Origin: Clostridia bacterium | GTDB taxonomy: Bacteria; Bacillota; Clostridia; Christensenellales; Aristaeellaceae | Length of the DNA: 64,000 bases | Direction: 5' to 3' | NCBI GenBank assembly: GCA_017501255.1 | Contig: JAFVXE010000059.1 | Coordinates: 54,166 to 118,165 of the forward strand | Part shown: positions 25,381 through 33,120 of the stretch, piece by piece | Numbering within the stretch: position 1 is the stretch's first letter | How the letters are laid out: each line of letters opens with the position of its first letter | Made by a program: the position numbers and the translations under genes | The notes under the pieces: generated by a model | What the model was told of the DNA's origin: nothing | What the model saw: only the letters and a program-made list of their open reading frames with translations | Databases searched by the model: none

Positions 25381-25905
25381 TTACGCTTCTTCTTCCTCGT
25401 CGAAGATGCCTTCGGTGGCATTGAGGGCTTCCCGGTGCTTATCCAGCATTTCCAGGAAACTGCGGCGATAAGTGCCAGCAGCCGCCTTCAGGTCGCTCAG
25501 GCTCTTGCGGATGGTTTCCCGTTCTTCCTGAGCATCGTCCAGAATCTGAGAAGCCTTTTCTTCCGCTTCCTTGATGATGCCTTCCGCCTTGGCTTCGGCT
25601 TCCTTCACGGTATCGTCGGCCACCAGACCGGCACGGCGGAACATACTTTCCAGCGTGGCGCCCAGGTTGGGCTCCGCCTGCTGCACGGGGGTTTCCCGAA
25701 CAGGAGCGGCAACAGCTTCGGTCTGTGCCTGCTGGAGAGCCTCCTCAGCACGGTTCAGCTTGCCTTCCAGATCTGCGATATAGTTCTGCATATTGGTCAT
25801 TTCGTCGCAGATCTCATCCAGAAACTGGTCAACATCGTCACGATCATATCCGCCGCCCTTGACCGCAAACTCTTTATCCAGGATGTCATCAATCGTCAAA
25901 GCCAT
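25381..25905 (-). CDS. divIVA: DivIVA-family cell-pole/septum protein
   Basis: 174 residues. The membrane-binding N-terminal domain is recognisable in MALTIDDILDKEFAVKGGGYDRDDVDQFLDEICDEM, followed by coiled coil. The middle is Ala/Glu-rich and the C-terminal part is acidic. DivIVA senses negative membrane curvature and recruits division or polar proteins. AAAGGAG precedes the ATG. It ends the yggS-sepF-ylmH-divIVA cluster, matching the Bacillus ylm order except that ylmG is absent. Confidence 0.92.
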   Translation of the reverse strand: MALTIDDILDKEFAVKGGGYDRDDVDQFLDEICDEMTNMQNYIADLEGKLNRAEEALQQAQTEAVAAPVRETPVQQAEPNLGATLESMFRRAGLVADDTVKEAEAKAEGIIKEAEEKASQILDDAQEERETIRKSLSDLKAAAGTYRRSFLEMLDKHREALNATEGIFDEEEEA

Positions 25906-25935
25906 GTTTCGTTCTCCTTTCAGGTTCCCGAAGGT

Positions 25936-26691
25936 TTATTTACGCTCGCCGAAGCGAAGCATATTGAGGGGATAGCGACCCTTCCGGGTCGGCTGCCCGA
26001 TCTCGCAACATTTCAGCCGCCCAAGCCCCCGAACGGAGATCACATCGCCTTGGCAGACGTGCATATCCGTGCGGATACAGGGCGTGTGCCGGAGCTTCAC
26101 GTGCCCGGCGGTGATCAAAGCAGCTGCTTTGGCACGGGAGATCGAAAAACCGCCCGCAATCACAGCATCCAGCCGGGGAGAGGAAACGGTATCCCGTACC
26201 TGCCGTCCTTCCGGCGGCTTGGGCACTGGCAGTTCATCCAAAAGCTGCACCTGCAGATGCACCCGTCCTGCGCTGGCAAGAACCGAATGAATGTGCTGGC
26301 ACATGGCGGTTTCGGCAAACAGATAGGCCTGCTCTGCTTCCACCACAATATCGCCAACCATACCTCTGCGGATGCCAAGGCCCATCACGCTGCCCAACAA
26401 ATCCCGGTGGGTGGGGGCTGTCTGGTGGGGCCAGGTAAGCTTCAGCGCACTGATGGGATAGGGTTCCTCCCACCCATCTGCCGGAAGAAAGCGCACCATC
26501 TGGCGCTCCGCATCCTCATAGCCGCCAAAGCATTCAGCCGTTACCCCTGCCTCTTTGGCAGCGCCAAATGCCAGCTGCGCCTGAGGCGGCGTGAGAAATT
26601 CTGAAAAAGTGGCAATTCCCTGCCGGTCGGCCCTGAGGGCCAGCTCTGTCAAGCGCCGACGGAGCAGCGCATCGTCATCATCATACGGCAT
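25936..26691 (-). CDS. ylmH: YlmH-type S4-domain RNA-binding protein
   Basis: 251 residues. The C-terminal S4 domain (SSPRLDAVIAGGFSISRAKAAALITAGHVKLRH) follows an N-terminal domain with RFLPADGWEEPYPISALKLTWP and LGSVMGLGIRRGMVGDIVV, which match YlmH. YlmH homologues bind RNA and are linked to ribosome quality control and division. The gene lies 11 bases after sepF and 30 bases before divIVA. There is no clear Shine-Dalgarno, so translation may depend on coupling to sepF. Confidence 0.9.
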   Translation of the reverse strand: MPYDDDDALLRRRLTELALRADRQGIATFSEFLTPPQAQLAFGAAKEAGVTAECFGGYEDAERQMVRFLPADGWEEPYPISALKLTWPHQTAPTHRDLLGSVMGLGIRRGMVGDIVVEAEQAYLFAETAMCQHIHSVLASAGRVHLQVQLLDELPVPKPPEGRQVRDTVSSPRLDAVIAGGFSISRAKAAALITAGHVKLRHTPCIRTDMHVCQGDVISVRGLGRLKCCEIGQPTRKGRYPLNMLRFGERK

Positions 26692-26702
26692 AGCGTGTCC
26701 AT

Positions 26703-27797
26703 TTACTGAGCGTTGTACCGCTGGGCATTGATGGCCCGGTGCATACCGGTGTAGCTGCCAGCCATGGCCGTGCCGAAACTGACCGGCATCCCCTGCGCCC
26801 CCTGAGACTGGAACCGCTGGGTGGGAGAGCCGGAGGAGAAGCCGCCATTCTGAATGGTTTCTTCCGCTTCCTCAGCTACAGGCGCCTGCTGGGGCTGGGC
26901 TGCATACTGCGGCTGTGCCGTTGCGCTATCCTGAACGTAGCTCTGGCGAACCATGCCACGGACTTCCTGACCGGAGGCCAGTTTCTGGGTGGCATTATCC
27001 ATCATGACCCGCACGGAAGGCGAAGAAATCAGGTACACGCCCCTGGGCGAAATCTTATTCAGGGAACAGCCCAAGGCATAAGCCGCACCGCTGAGCATAT
27101 CCACACAGCGCTGACGCTCGCTGGCATCGGCGATGGTTTCCATGTTCAGGAATACGGAAGCATTGGTACGAATATAATCAATCACCTTGCGGCACTCATT
27201 GCGGCTGCACAGCTGCACGATATACTCCACATGGGCATACACCATGCCATCCGGCGTGGTCTGCATTCCGGGGAAGGTGAGCACATTGCTGCCGGGCATG
27301 GGCTGGAGCTGCTGCTGATAGCCCTGCTGGGGCTGTTGCTGATACTGCGGGGGCTGCTGAGGCTGCTGATATGCCTGAGCCTGATAGGTACCCGTCTGCT
27401 GCATCTGCTCTGGCTGGGCTTGGTACTGGGCCTGCTGGTACGCCTGTGCCTGATAAGTGCCGGTCTGCGACATCTGCTCCTGTTGAGCCTGATACTGGGC
27501 CTGCAACTGGGCCTGATAAGCTTCCGCTTCCTGCTGGGCCTGCATACGGGCCTGCTGGGCAGCTTCTGCCTCCAGCTCTGCACGGCTGCGGTAAGGCTGA
27601 CGGCCGCCATATTTCTGATCGCCATCGTTAAAGGGATCCATCATCTGACGGCGGGATTCATCCGCATTGGCATAAGCGTCTGCAAATTCCTGGTCGGAAT
27701 CATAGCCAGACTCTCCCTGATTCTGCGGGCCGCCGCCCCGGACAAACTGATCGCCCTTATCGGTCAGCCACTGGCTGACTTTGCGAAACATACTCAA
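26703..27797 (-). CDS. sepF: SepF division protein with expanded Gln-rich linker
   Basis: 364 residues, more than twice the usual ~150. The N-terminus (MFRKVSQWL) can act as the membrane-binding helix. Residues ~75-180 are extremely Gln/Ala/Tyr-rich, with QTGTYQAQAYQQ repeated twice. The SepF core follows (ECRKVIDYIRTNASVFLNMETIADASERQRCVDMLSGAAYALG...GVYLISSPSV), then another low-complexity tail. SepF tethers FtsZ to the membrane and shapes the septum. The best-spaced start is the TTG at 27797, eight bases from GGAGG; the ATG at 27791 is 14 bases away. Confidence 0.9.
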   Translation of the reverse strand: MSMFRKVSQWLTDKGDQFVRGGGPQNQGESGYDSDQEFADAYANADESRRQMMDPFNDGDQKYGGRQPYRSRAELEAEAAQQARMQAQQEAEAYQAQLQAQYQAQQEQMSQTGTYQAQAYQQAQYQAQPEQMQQTGTYQAQAYQQPQQPPQYQQQPQQGYQQQLQPMPGSNVLTFPGMQTTPDGMVYAHVEYIVQLCSRNECRKVIDYIRTNASVFLNMETIADASERQRCVDMLSGAAYALGCSLNKISPRGVYLISSPSVRVMMDNATQKLASGQEVRGMVRQSYVQDSATAQPQYAAQPQQAPVAEEAEETIQNGGFSSGSPTQRFQSQGAQGMPVSFGTAMAGSYTGMHRAINAQRYNAQ

Positions 27798-27819
27798 ACT
27801 TCGAACCTCCCAAAATCAA

Positions 27820-28545
27820 TCACCGCACCACAGGTCTGTACAAGGCGGTGCCGATTCGTACCATAGTAGCGCCCTCCCGGGCAGCAATGGCGTAATCGCC
27901 GGACATTCCCATGGACAACTCCCGCATTTCTACGCCGTCCACCGCTTCGGTGCGAAGCTGCTCAAACAGGCGGCGCATTCCCCGGAATAACCGGGTCAGT
28001 TCCTCGGGCGTAGCCATGGCGGGCATGATGCTCATCAGGCCCTGAATATGGATGTTGGAAAAATCGCGCATCTGTCGCAGGAAGGGCAGAACCTCCTCAG
28101 GCGGCATACCGCCCTTCTGTTCCTCGCCGGAGATATTTACCTGCACCAGCGCAGGAATCACCCGTCCGCAATCCGCTGCACGCCGCTGCACCTCCTGGGC
28201 AAGGGCCAACCTGTCCAGCGTGTGCAACATACATACAGAATCTATTATATACTTGACTTTGTTTGTTTGCAACCTTCCAATCCAATGGAGGCGAAATTCT
28301 GGCGAAATCTCCGGCAATTTAGGCACAGCCACCTGCGCACGGTTTTCGCCAATATCAAGAATATTCAAGGGTTTCAGCAAATTGATCACTTCGGGCGTTA
28401 CGGTCTTGGTAACAGCGATCAAACGGGCTGGCGGAGAATTTTCATAACGATTTTTGTTCAAATCATCCAAGATGCGCTGTACATTGGCTCCCAGCGTATC
28501 AGCGGATACCTGCTGCCCGGTAAGCAGCGGCGCTGCTGGATTCAT
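27820..28545 (-). CDS. yggS: YggS/YlmE-family PLP homeostasis protein
   Basis: 241 residues. The PLP-binding lysine lies in ARLIAVTKTVTPEVI; further conserved segments are DIGENRAQ, RLHWIGRLQTNKVKYI, VNISGEEQKGG and LSMGMSGDYAIAAREGATMVRIGTALYR. The family is a TIM-barrel PLP-binding protein that buffers vitamin B6 and affects amino-acid pools. AGGGGAGGGGAG precedes the ATG. It is the first member of the division cluster after the HlyD-like gene. Confidence 0.94.
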   Translation of the reverse strand: MNPAAPLLTGQQVSADTLGANVQRILDDLNKNRYENSPPARLIAVTKTVTPEVINLLKPLNILDIGENRAQVAVPKLPEISPEFRLHWIGRLQTNKVKYIIDSVCMLHTLDRLALAQEVQRRAADCGRVIPALVQVNISGEEQKGGMPPEEVLPFLRQMRDFSNIHIQGLMSIMPAMATPEELTRLFRGMRRLFEQLRTEAVDGVEMRELSMGMSGDYAIAAREGATMVRIGTALYRPVVR

Positions 28546-28580
28546 CTCTCTCCCCTCCCCTTTCTGAATCTTGAAATGCC

Positions 28581-30209
28581 TTAATTGAACAGCTGCACTT
28601 CCATACCCTCAGACAGCACACCGGACTGCAGAGGCTGAATGTACACCTTGCCCTCCGCCTGATTAAGCACATTGACCGGCACAAAGCTGGGCACACCGTT
28701 CTGGTAGATCACCACGCCTTTGGAGCCGTTCTGAGTATAGATGGCTGCCAGCGGAACCGTCATACACTCCACAGCCTCGCTGATGCTGGCTTCGCAGGTA
28801 CGCATATACAATACATTGCTCACATCATCCACAACCGCCAGACGAACCAGCAGCTCACCGCCGGAACGGGCATAGGAAAGCACCTTTGCCTGCACCTTGG
28901 TACTGGTAAACTGCTCCAGCGTCAGTTCGTACACTTCATCCTTGGCAGGATTCCAGTTCTTGTCGTTGATGAGCATCAGAACTGCATAGTTATCCTTCCT
29001 GACCAGACGGTACAGATCGATTCGGCCACGCTCGGCCGCACTGGTCTGAGGCTTTTCGCCGGCGATCATGGACCGTACCTGTGAAGGCGTATAGGTTTCA
29101 AACAGTTCCGGCGACAAGGCCTGTTCAAAGCCATCGGTGTAGAAGCTGACGATGCTTTCCTGGGCTGCCAGCTTGGGCTTAATCCAGCTTTCGATACGCT
29201 GTTTCTGCGTATTCTCATCGTCATACAGACGGCTCAGTCGGGTATCGCTGGCATATTTGCTGCGGAAGTAGTTCTGACGCTGGGTGATAGCGGTATCCAG
29301 AATGGTTTCCTGATTGATCAGGTTGCCACGGGAACCCTGCACCAGACTACGTACTTCCAGCCCCCGCTCAATCACTTCGGTTTCCAGCATATCCATGCGC
29401 TGGTCATAGGCTGTTTCCGCTGCCAGCAACGTTTGCTGGTAGTCGTTGATCTGGTCACGATAATCCTGCAGGGTATTCATTTCGCCGGTGGAATAGCCAG
29501 TGGAATACACATAGCACAGCGGATCGCTGCGGTACACCAGACTGCCTTCCTCGGCTTCGTATTCGATGTTCTGCACGCCTTCTTCGCTGTAGGCGGTTTC
29601 GTTGCGGACAATCAGCGCATCCCCACGGAAGGTATTGCCCATCAAGCCCAGCTCAATCTGAGCCGTGGAAACCTGCGTGCCGGGATCCCTCAGGAAGAAA
29701 AAATACACACCGGCGCCGATCAGCGCCAGAATCAGAAGCACGATCAGAATGGTTTTTCCAGCGCCGCCCTGCCCCGGCTGTTTGGGAGGCCTGGGCGGTT
29801 TCTGCTTCTTCTGCTTATGCACCACCGGCTGGGTGGGGAAAGGCTGCTGCTGGGCTTGCTGCCACTGCATAGCCTCATACTGCATCTGCTGCTGCATCAT
29901 TTCCGGCGTCATCGCCTGCTGGGCCCCGGGCGGCGGCCATTGCTGCGGCGTTACCGGCATGGGCTGCATGGGATTCTGCATCCCGAAAGATGGCTGCATT
30001 ACCGGCTGCTGACCCATGAAAGGTGCCTGACCCATGGAGCTGTTCATAAGCATGGGATCCTGCTGCAGCCCAAAGGGATTGGGCTGGGCCATGGGCTGCT
30101 GCATCCCGAAAGGAGGCATATTACCCTGGGGCATACCGGAAGGAGGCATCATGCCGCCCTGCTGCCACGGCTGCTGGGGATTCATTCCCTGAAAGGGATT
30201 CTGCTGCAT
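28581..30209 (-). CDS. HlyD-like membrane-anchored protein with Met/Pro/Gln-rich N-terminus
   Basis: 542 residues. The first ~130 residues are almost entirely Met, Pro, Gln, Gly and Phe, then a basic stretch (HKQKKQKPPRPPKQ), one membrane helix (about 152-173) and an extracytoplasmic part resembling HlyD/membrane-fusion adaptors: a barrel strand region GDALIVRNETAYSEEGVQNIEYEAEEGSLV, an alpha-helical hairpin (residues ~260-340) and a final SGVLSEGMEVQLFN. No ABC partner lies nearby. Genes of this sort sit beside sepF in other Clostridia, pointing to a division-site or envelope role. AGGAGG precedes the ATG. Confidence 0.78.
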   Translation of the reverse strand: MQQNPFQGMNPQQPWQQGGMMPPSGMPQGNMPPFGMQQPMAQPNPFGLQQDPMLMNSSMGQAPFMGQQPVMQPSFGMQNPMQPMPVTPQQWPPPGAQQAMTPEMMQQQMQYEAMQWQQAQQQPFPTQPVVHKQKKQKPPRPPKQPGQGGAGKTILIVLLILALIGAGVYFFFLRDPGTQVSTAQIELGLMGNTFRGDALIVRNETAYSEEGVQNIEYEAEEGSLVYRSDPLCYVYSTGYSTGEMNTLQDYRDQINDYQQTLLAAETAYDQRMDMLETEVIERGLEVRSLVQGSRGNLINQETILDTAITQRQNYFRSKYASDTRLSRLYDDENTQKQRIESWIKPKLAAQESIVSFYTDGFEQALSPELFETYTPSQVRSMIAGEKPQTSAAERGRIDLYRLVRKDNYAVLMLINDKNWNPAKDEVYELTLEQFTSTKVQAKVLSYARSGGELLVRLAVVDDVSNVLYMRTCEASISEAVECMTVPLAAIYTQNGSKGVVIYQNGVPSFVPVNVLNQAEGKVYIQPLQSGVLSEGMEVQLFN

Positions 30210-30231
30210 GGTACTGCCTCCTTTCCTCCAA

Positions 30232-30981
30232 TTAGTTCATCTGATCATTCTCTGTGGTGGCCAGCGTTCTTAACCGTGCTAAAATACGCCGTTCCAGACG
30301 GCTCACCTGCATCTGGGAAACACCCAGATGTTTTGCGGTTTCCCGCTGCCCCAGCTGCTGTACATAACGCAATGTGAGAAGCTCCTGTTCCTGTACATTC
30401 AGTTTGGAGAGGAGCCAGTTCATCATATCCGAACGTTCCAATTGTTCAAAACGGGTATCGCTGCGCCCTAAAAATGCTTCCAGCGTGCTGTCGCCGTCAT
30501 CGCCCACGGCGCTGTCCAGCGAAACGGCGTTCTGTTGCTGCGCCGCATCCAGCAGGGTGAGCAATTCATCGGGACTGATGCCCATATAGGCTGCCAGTTC
30601 GTAAGCGGAAGGGGTGCAATGATACTGCTGTTCGTAGCGTTCCTGCGCTTTGGTCATCTGATACAGCTTCAGCCGAATATCCCGGGGCAGACGCATCCCA
30701 TCGCCCCGGTCCCGGATATGGTTCCGGATGGCACCGGTCACTGTGGGCACTGCGAAGGATGAAAAACGAAAACCCTTGGTGGGATCAAAGCGTTCCAACG
30801 CACTGAGCAACGCCATGGCAGCCACCTGTTCCAGATCCTCCCGTTCCACGCCGCGACCGGAAAACTTAGCAGCCACGGAGCGGCAAAGGGGCAGGTATCT
30901 TTCCAGAAGCTCATCCCGGATGACGGTATCCCTGGTGGTATAGTAGGTTTCGTGCAGCCGCATGGTACGGTCTTCACTCAT
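30232..30981 (-). CDS. SigB/SigF/SigG-family RNA polymerase sigma factor
   Basis: 249 residues from the ATG at 30981, which overlaps the anti-sigma stop and lies nine bases after GGTGGAG. Region 2 reads LCRSVAAKFSGRGVEREDLEQVAAMALLSALERFDPTKGFRFSSFAVPTVTGAIRNHIRD, region 3 LPRDIRLKLYQ, and region 4.2 LGQRETAKHLGVSQMQVSRLERR. Phrases such as FDPTKGFRFSSFAVPTVTGAIRNHIRD are nearer SigB than SigF or SigG. With the preceding RsbW-like gene it forms a partner-switch pair, though no anti-anti-sigma (RsbV/SpoIIAA) gene is present. General stress or sporulation roles are both possible. Confidence 0.87.
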   Translation of the reverse strand: MSEDRTMRLHETYYTTRDTVIRDELLERYLPLCRSVAAKFSGRGVEREDLEQVAAMALLSALERFDPTKGFRFSSFAVPTVTGAIRNHIRDRGDGMRLPRDIRLKLYQMTKAQERYEQQYHCTPSAYELAAYMGISPDELLTLLDAAQQQNAVSLDSAVGDDGDSTLEAFLGRSDTRFEQLERSDMMNWLLSKLNVQEQELLTLRYVQQLGQRETAKHLGVSQMQVSRLERRILARLRTLATTENDQMN

Positions 30982-31369
30982 GTGCACCATCTCCACCTGC
31001 AGGCATGGAGCAGATGATCTGCACAATGCCCTGTTCATCCTCATGAAGGGTCACTTCCGGCATCAAGGTGGAAAGCACGCCATAAGCGATGTCACGATCC
31101 ACGGCTTGTCCTTCCTGCGCCGTTGTTCCCACTGCGGTAAAGGTCATGGTCAGGCGGTTGCCTGTGAGACCAGCTTTCACATCCAACTGCTCCGGTATAC
31201 AGGTGCGGCCCATCAGGCAATCGCAGCATTCGTTGGTAATGGTGCGCAGATCGCCGATCAGATCCACATCCAGGCCGCAGAGCAAGCCAAGACCGCTCAT
31301 AGCCATGCGTGCCATGAGCACATCCTCATGATTTGCCGGGATTACCAGATGCACTTCGTGCTTCGTCAT
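30974..31369 (-). CDS. RsbW/SpoIIAB-like anti-sigma factor
   Basis: 131 residues from the ATG at 31369, eight bases after GGAGG; the frame is open to 31420. It is similar to GHKL-type anti-sigma kinases: an N-box-like DLRTITNECCDCLM with the key Asn, and a late beta-sheet region LTMTFTAVGTTAQEGQ. The G1/G2 glycine boxes are poorly conserved, so kinase activity is doubtful and it may act by binding only. It overlaps the sigma gene start by eight bases, the usual arrangement for rsbW-sigB and spoIIAB-sigF. Confidence 0.72.
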   Translation of the reverse strand: MTKHEVHLVIPANHEDVLMARMAMSGLGLLCGLDVDLIGDLRTITNECCDCLMGRTCIPEQLDVKAGLTGNRLTMTFTAVGTTAQEGQAVDRDIAYGVLSTLMPEVTLHEDEQGIVQIICSMPAGGDGAHE

Positions 31370-31386
31370 TTCCTCAGCCTCCGGAT

Positions 31387-31438
31387 CTCCCCAGTACAGG
31401 GGAGTATAATTGTAACACATCTGTAATCAAATTGGCAA
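31387..31438 (-). promoter_or_regulatory. Promoter and leader hairpin of the anti-sigma/sigma operon
   Basis: On the minus strand TTGCCA (31433-31438), 18-base spacer, TACAAT (31409-31414). A CTCCCC-6-GGGGAG hairpin (31387-31404) occupies the short leader just before the Shine-Dalgarno. No SigB-type GTTT-N14-GGGTAT element was found, so autoregulation is not evident. Confidence 0.5.
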
Positions 31439-31479
31439 GTATTTGATGGACTTTTCCACAAAAATGTTGCATTTGACTG

Positions 31480-33093
31480 CTATTCTTCCGATGAATTTGG
31501 TAACATTTTGTCACCAGGCAGCCAGAACAATATCAAAATGGAAGGCAATGAAATAGCCATGGCAAACTGGAAGAAGCGTGCATCGTTGCCGCAGAGCAGC
31601 AGCATGGTTGCCAGATTGTAAATCAATGTTGGGAAAGCCAGCGCCAGAACAGCGGGCCCTTTGCGGTACATTGCCACCAGCACCGCCAGCAGCAAAAGCA
31701 GCTGCTGAACGCCGATATTCTGGGTCAGCCACCGAAGGGGCAACAGCTGCATGGGTGCATCCAGCAGGGCGCACAGCCATTCGCCTGCGCCATTCAGCAA
31801 CGGATGACCGATGCTCTCCTCCGGAATATGGCCAGAGTTTGACACGGTGACAACCCCTTTGTTTTCACCGGTGATATCCCACACCAGCCCAGTGGTGCCG
31901 TTGACAGCTTCAAAGGCAAGCCTTGGCGCCCGGAAGGCAGTGGCGGCCGCCATGCCCAGAATTTCCATGGGATTGCGGTCAGCGATCAATTCCCGGGCAA
32001 AGGTGAATTTGATAGCATTGTAATCATTCAGGCGGTAAACCGTGCGCCAATTTTCTTCCTCGGACAGTGTGAGGAGAAAAGCTTTCGCATCCTCATCCAG
32101 CGCATCCGGCTGCTGTTGCATAGCATTCCCCAGGACGATCATGGGCAGACCCACAGCTTCCTCGGCGGTATTGTTGGGGTACACCACATCCAGCGAGCCA
32201 TACAGGGGCCCCTTCACCAGCAGCATAGCCGCTGCCATCACCGCCAGTACCAATGCCGCCATCCTGCGCACGCCCGCAAAGCTGCACAGCACAATCACCG
32301 CCAGCGGCAGTGTAAACAGAATGGCATTGTGCCGCACCAGCGTAGCAAAAGCCAGCACCAGTCCGAAAAGCAGGGCATTGTACCATTTGCGCAGCCATTC
32401 TCCACGGCTGGCCAGCATCCGGATGGTCTGGGCGCATAGAATCACTGCGGCAATGCACATGGCGTTATCTTTCCACACATACATCAGGGTATTGCGCACC
32501 AGAGGCGTCAGATGCACCAGCACATGAACCGTCATCGCCAGCCATACAGGCACGCCGACCTTATGGATTGTTACCGTCAGATAAGCAAAGGCCACAGCAA
32601 AAGCGGCGCACTGCACCAGCACCACAAAGGGATAGCGGTTGATCAGCAAAGTACACAGCCGGATCAGCAATGTATGAAACACAGGGTGCCAGTTGTTGTA
32701 CTCGCCGCTATGGGCCTGCCACCACTGGTTGGCTGCATCGTAGCTGACACCGCCGGGATAGGCCTTCAAAAAGGCGCTGCCCAATGTAAAAGCGGACACT
32801 GCAAGGCAAACAAGCCATAGCCTTACGGGTTTGACAGGTTTTGCGGCTGCAGGCGCTATATCCAGCTTTTGGGACGCAAAAAGCAGCAGGCCATAAAGAC
32901 CCGCTGCAATCAGCCCAAACCAGAGCAGGGAGCACAGCGTATCCGCCGTGCTCACAAACAGGCTGCTCTTGGAAAGATAGGCAACATAAGCCAGATACAA
33001 TGCCAAACAAACCGCACAGAAACGAAACCAGAAGCGATGGGCCACACTGCGCCCGGAAAGTTCATTCTTCTGCTGCTTCATGCTCTGTGGCAT
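31480..33093 (-). CDS. DUF6020-type polytopic membrane protein (GT-C-like), copy 2
   Basis: 537 residues, about ten to twelve helices. It parallels the copy at 21 kb: YPGGVSYDAANQWWQ and NNWHPVFHTLLIRL in the first external loop, MYVWKDNAMCIAAV, and LVRHNAILFTLPLA. The S-x-D and the HP-x(2)-HT pair are kept in both. It starts at the ATG at 33093, seven bases after AAAGGAG, and follows aspartokinase by 27 bases, so it is probably cotranscribed with it. A glycosyltransferase role is inferred from fold-like features only. Confidence 0.74.
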   Translation of the reverse strand: MPQSMKQQKNELSGRSVAHRFWFRFCAVCLALYLAYVAYLSKSSLFVSTADTLCSLLWFGLIAAGLYGLLLFASQKLDIAPAAAKPVKPVRLWLVCLAVSAFTLGSAFLKAYPGGVSYDAANQWWQAHSGEYNNWHPVFHTLLIRLCTLLINRYPFVVLVQCAAFAVAFAYLTVTIHKVGVPVWLAMTVHVLVHLTPLVRNTLMYVWKDNAMCIAAVILCAQTIRMLASRGEWLRKWYNALLFGLVLAFATLVRHNAILFTLPLAVIVLCSFAGVRRMAALVLAVMAAAMLLVKGPLYGSLDVVYPNNTAEEAVGLPMIVLGNAMQQQPDALDEDAKAFLLTLSEEENWRTVYRLNDYNAIKFTFARELIADRNPMEILGMAAATAFRAPRLAFEAVNGTTGLVWDITGENKGVVTVSNSGHIPEESIGHPLLNGAGEWLCALLDAPMQLLPLRWLTQNIGVQQLLLLLAVLVAMYRKGPAVLALAFPTLIYNLATMLLLCGNDARFFQFAMAISLPSILILFWLPGDKMLPNSSEE

Positions 33094-33120
33094 TTTGATA
33101 CTCCTTTACCGGTAAACGGC

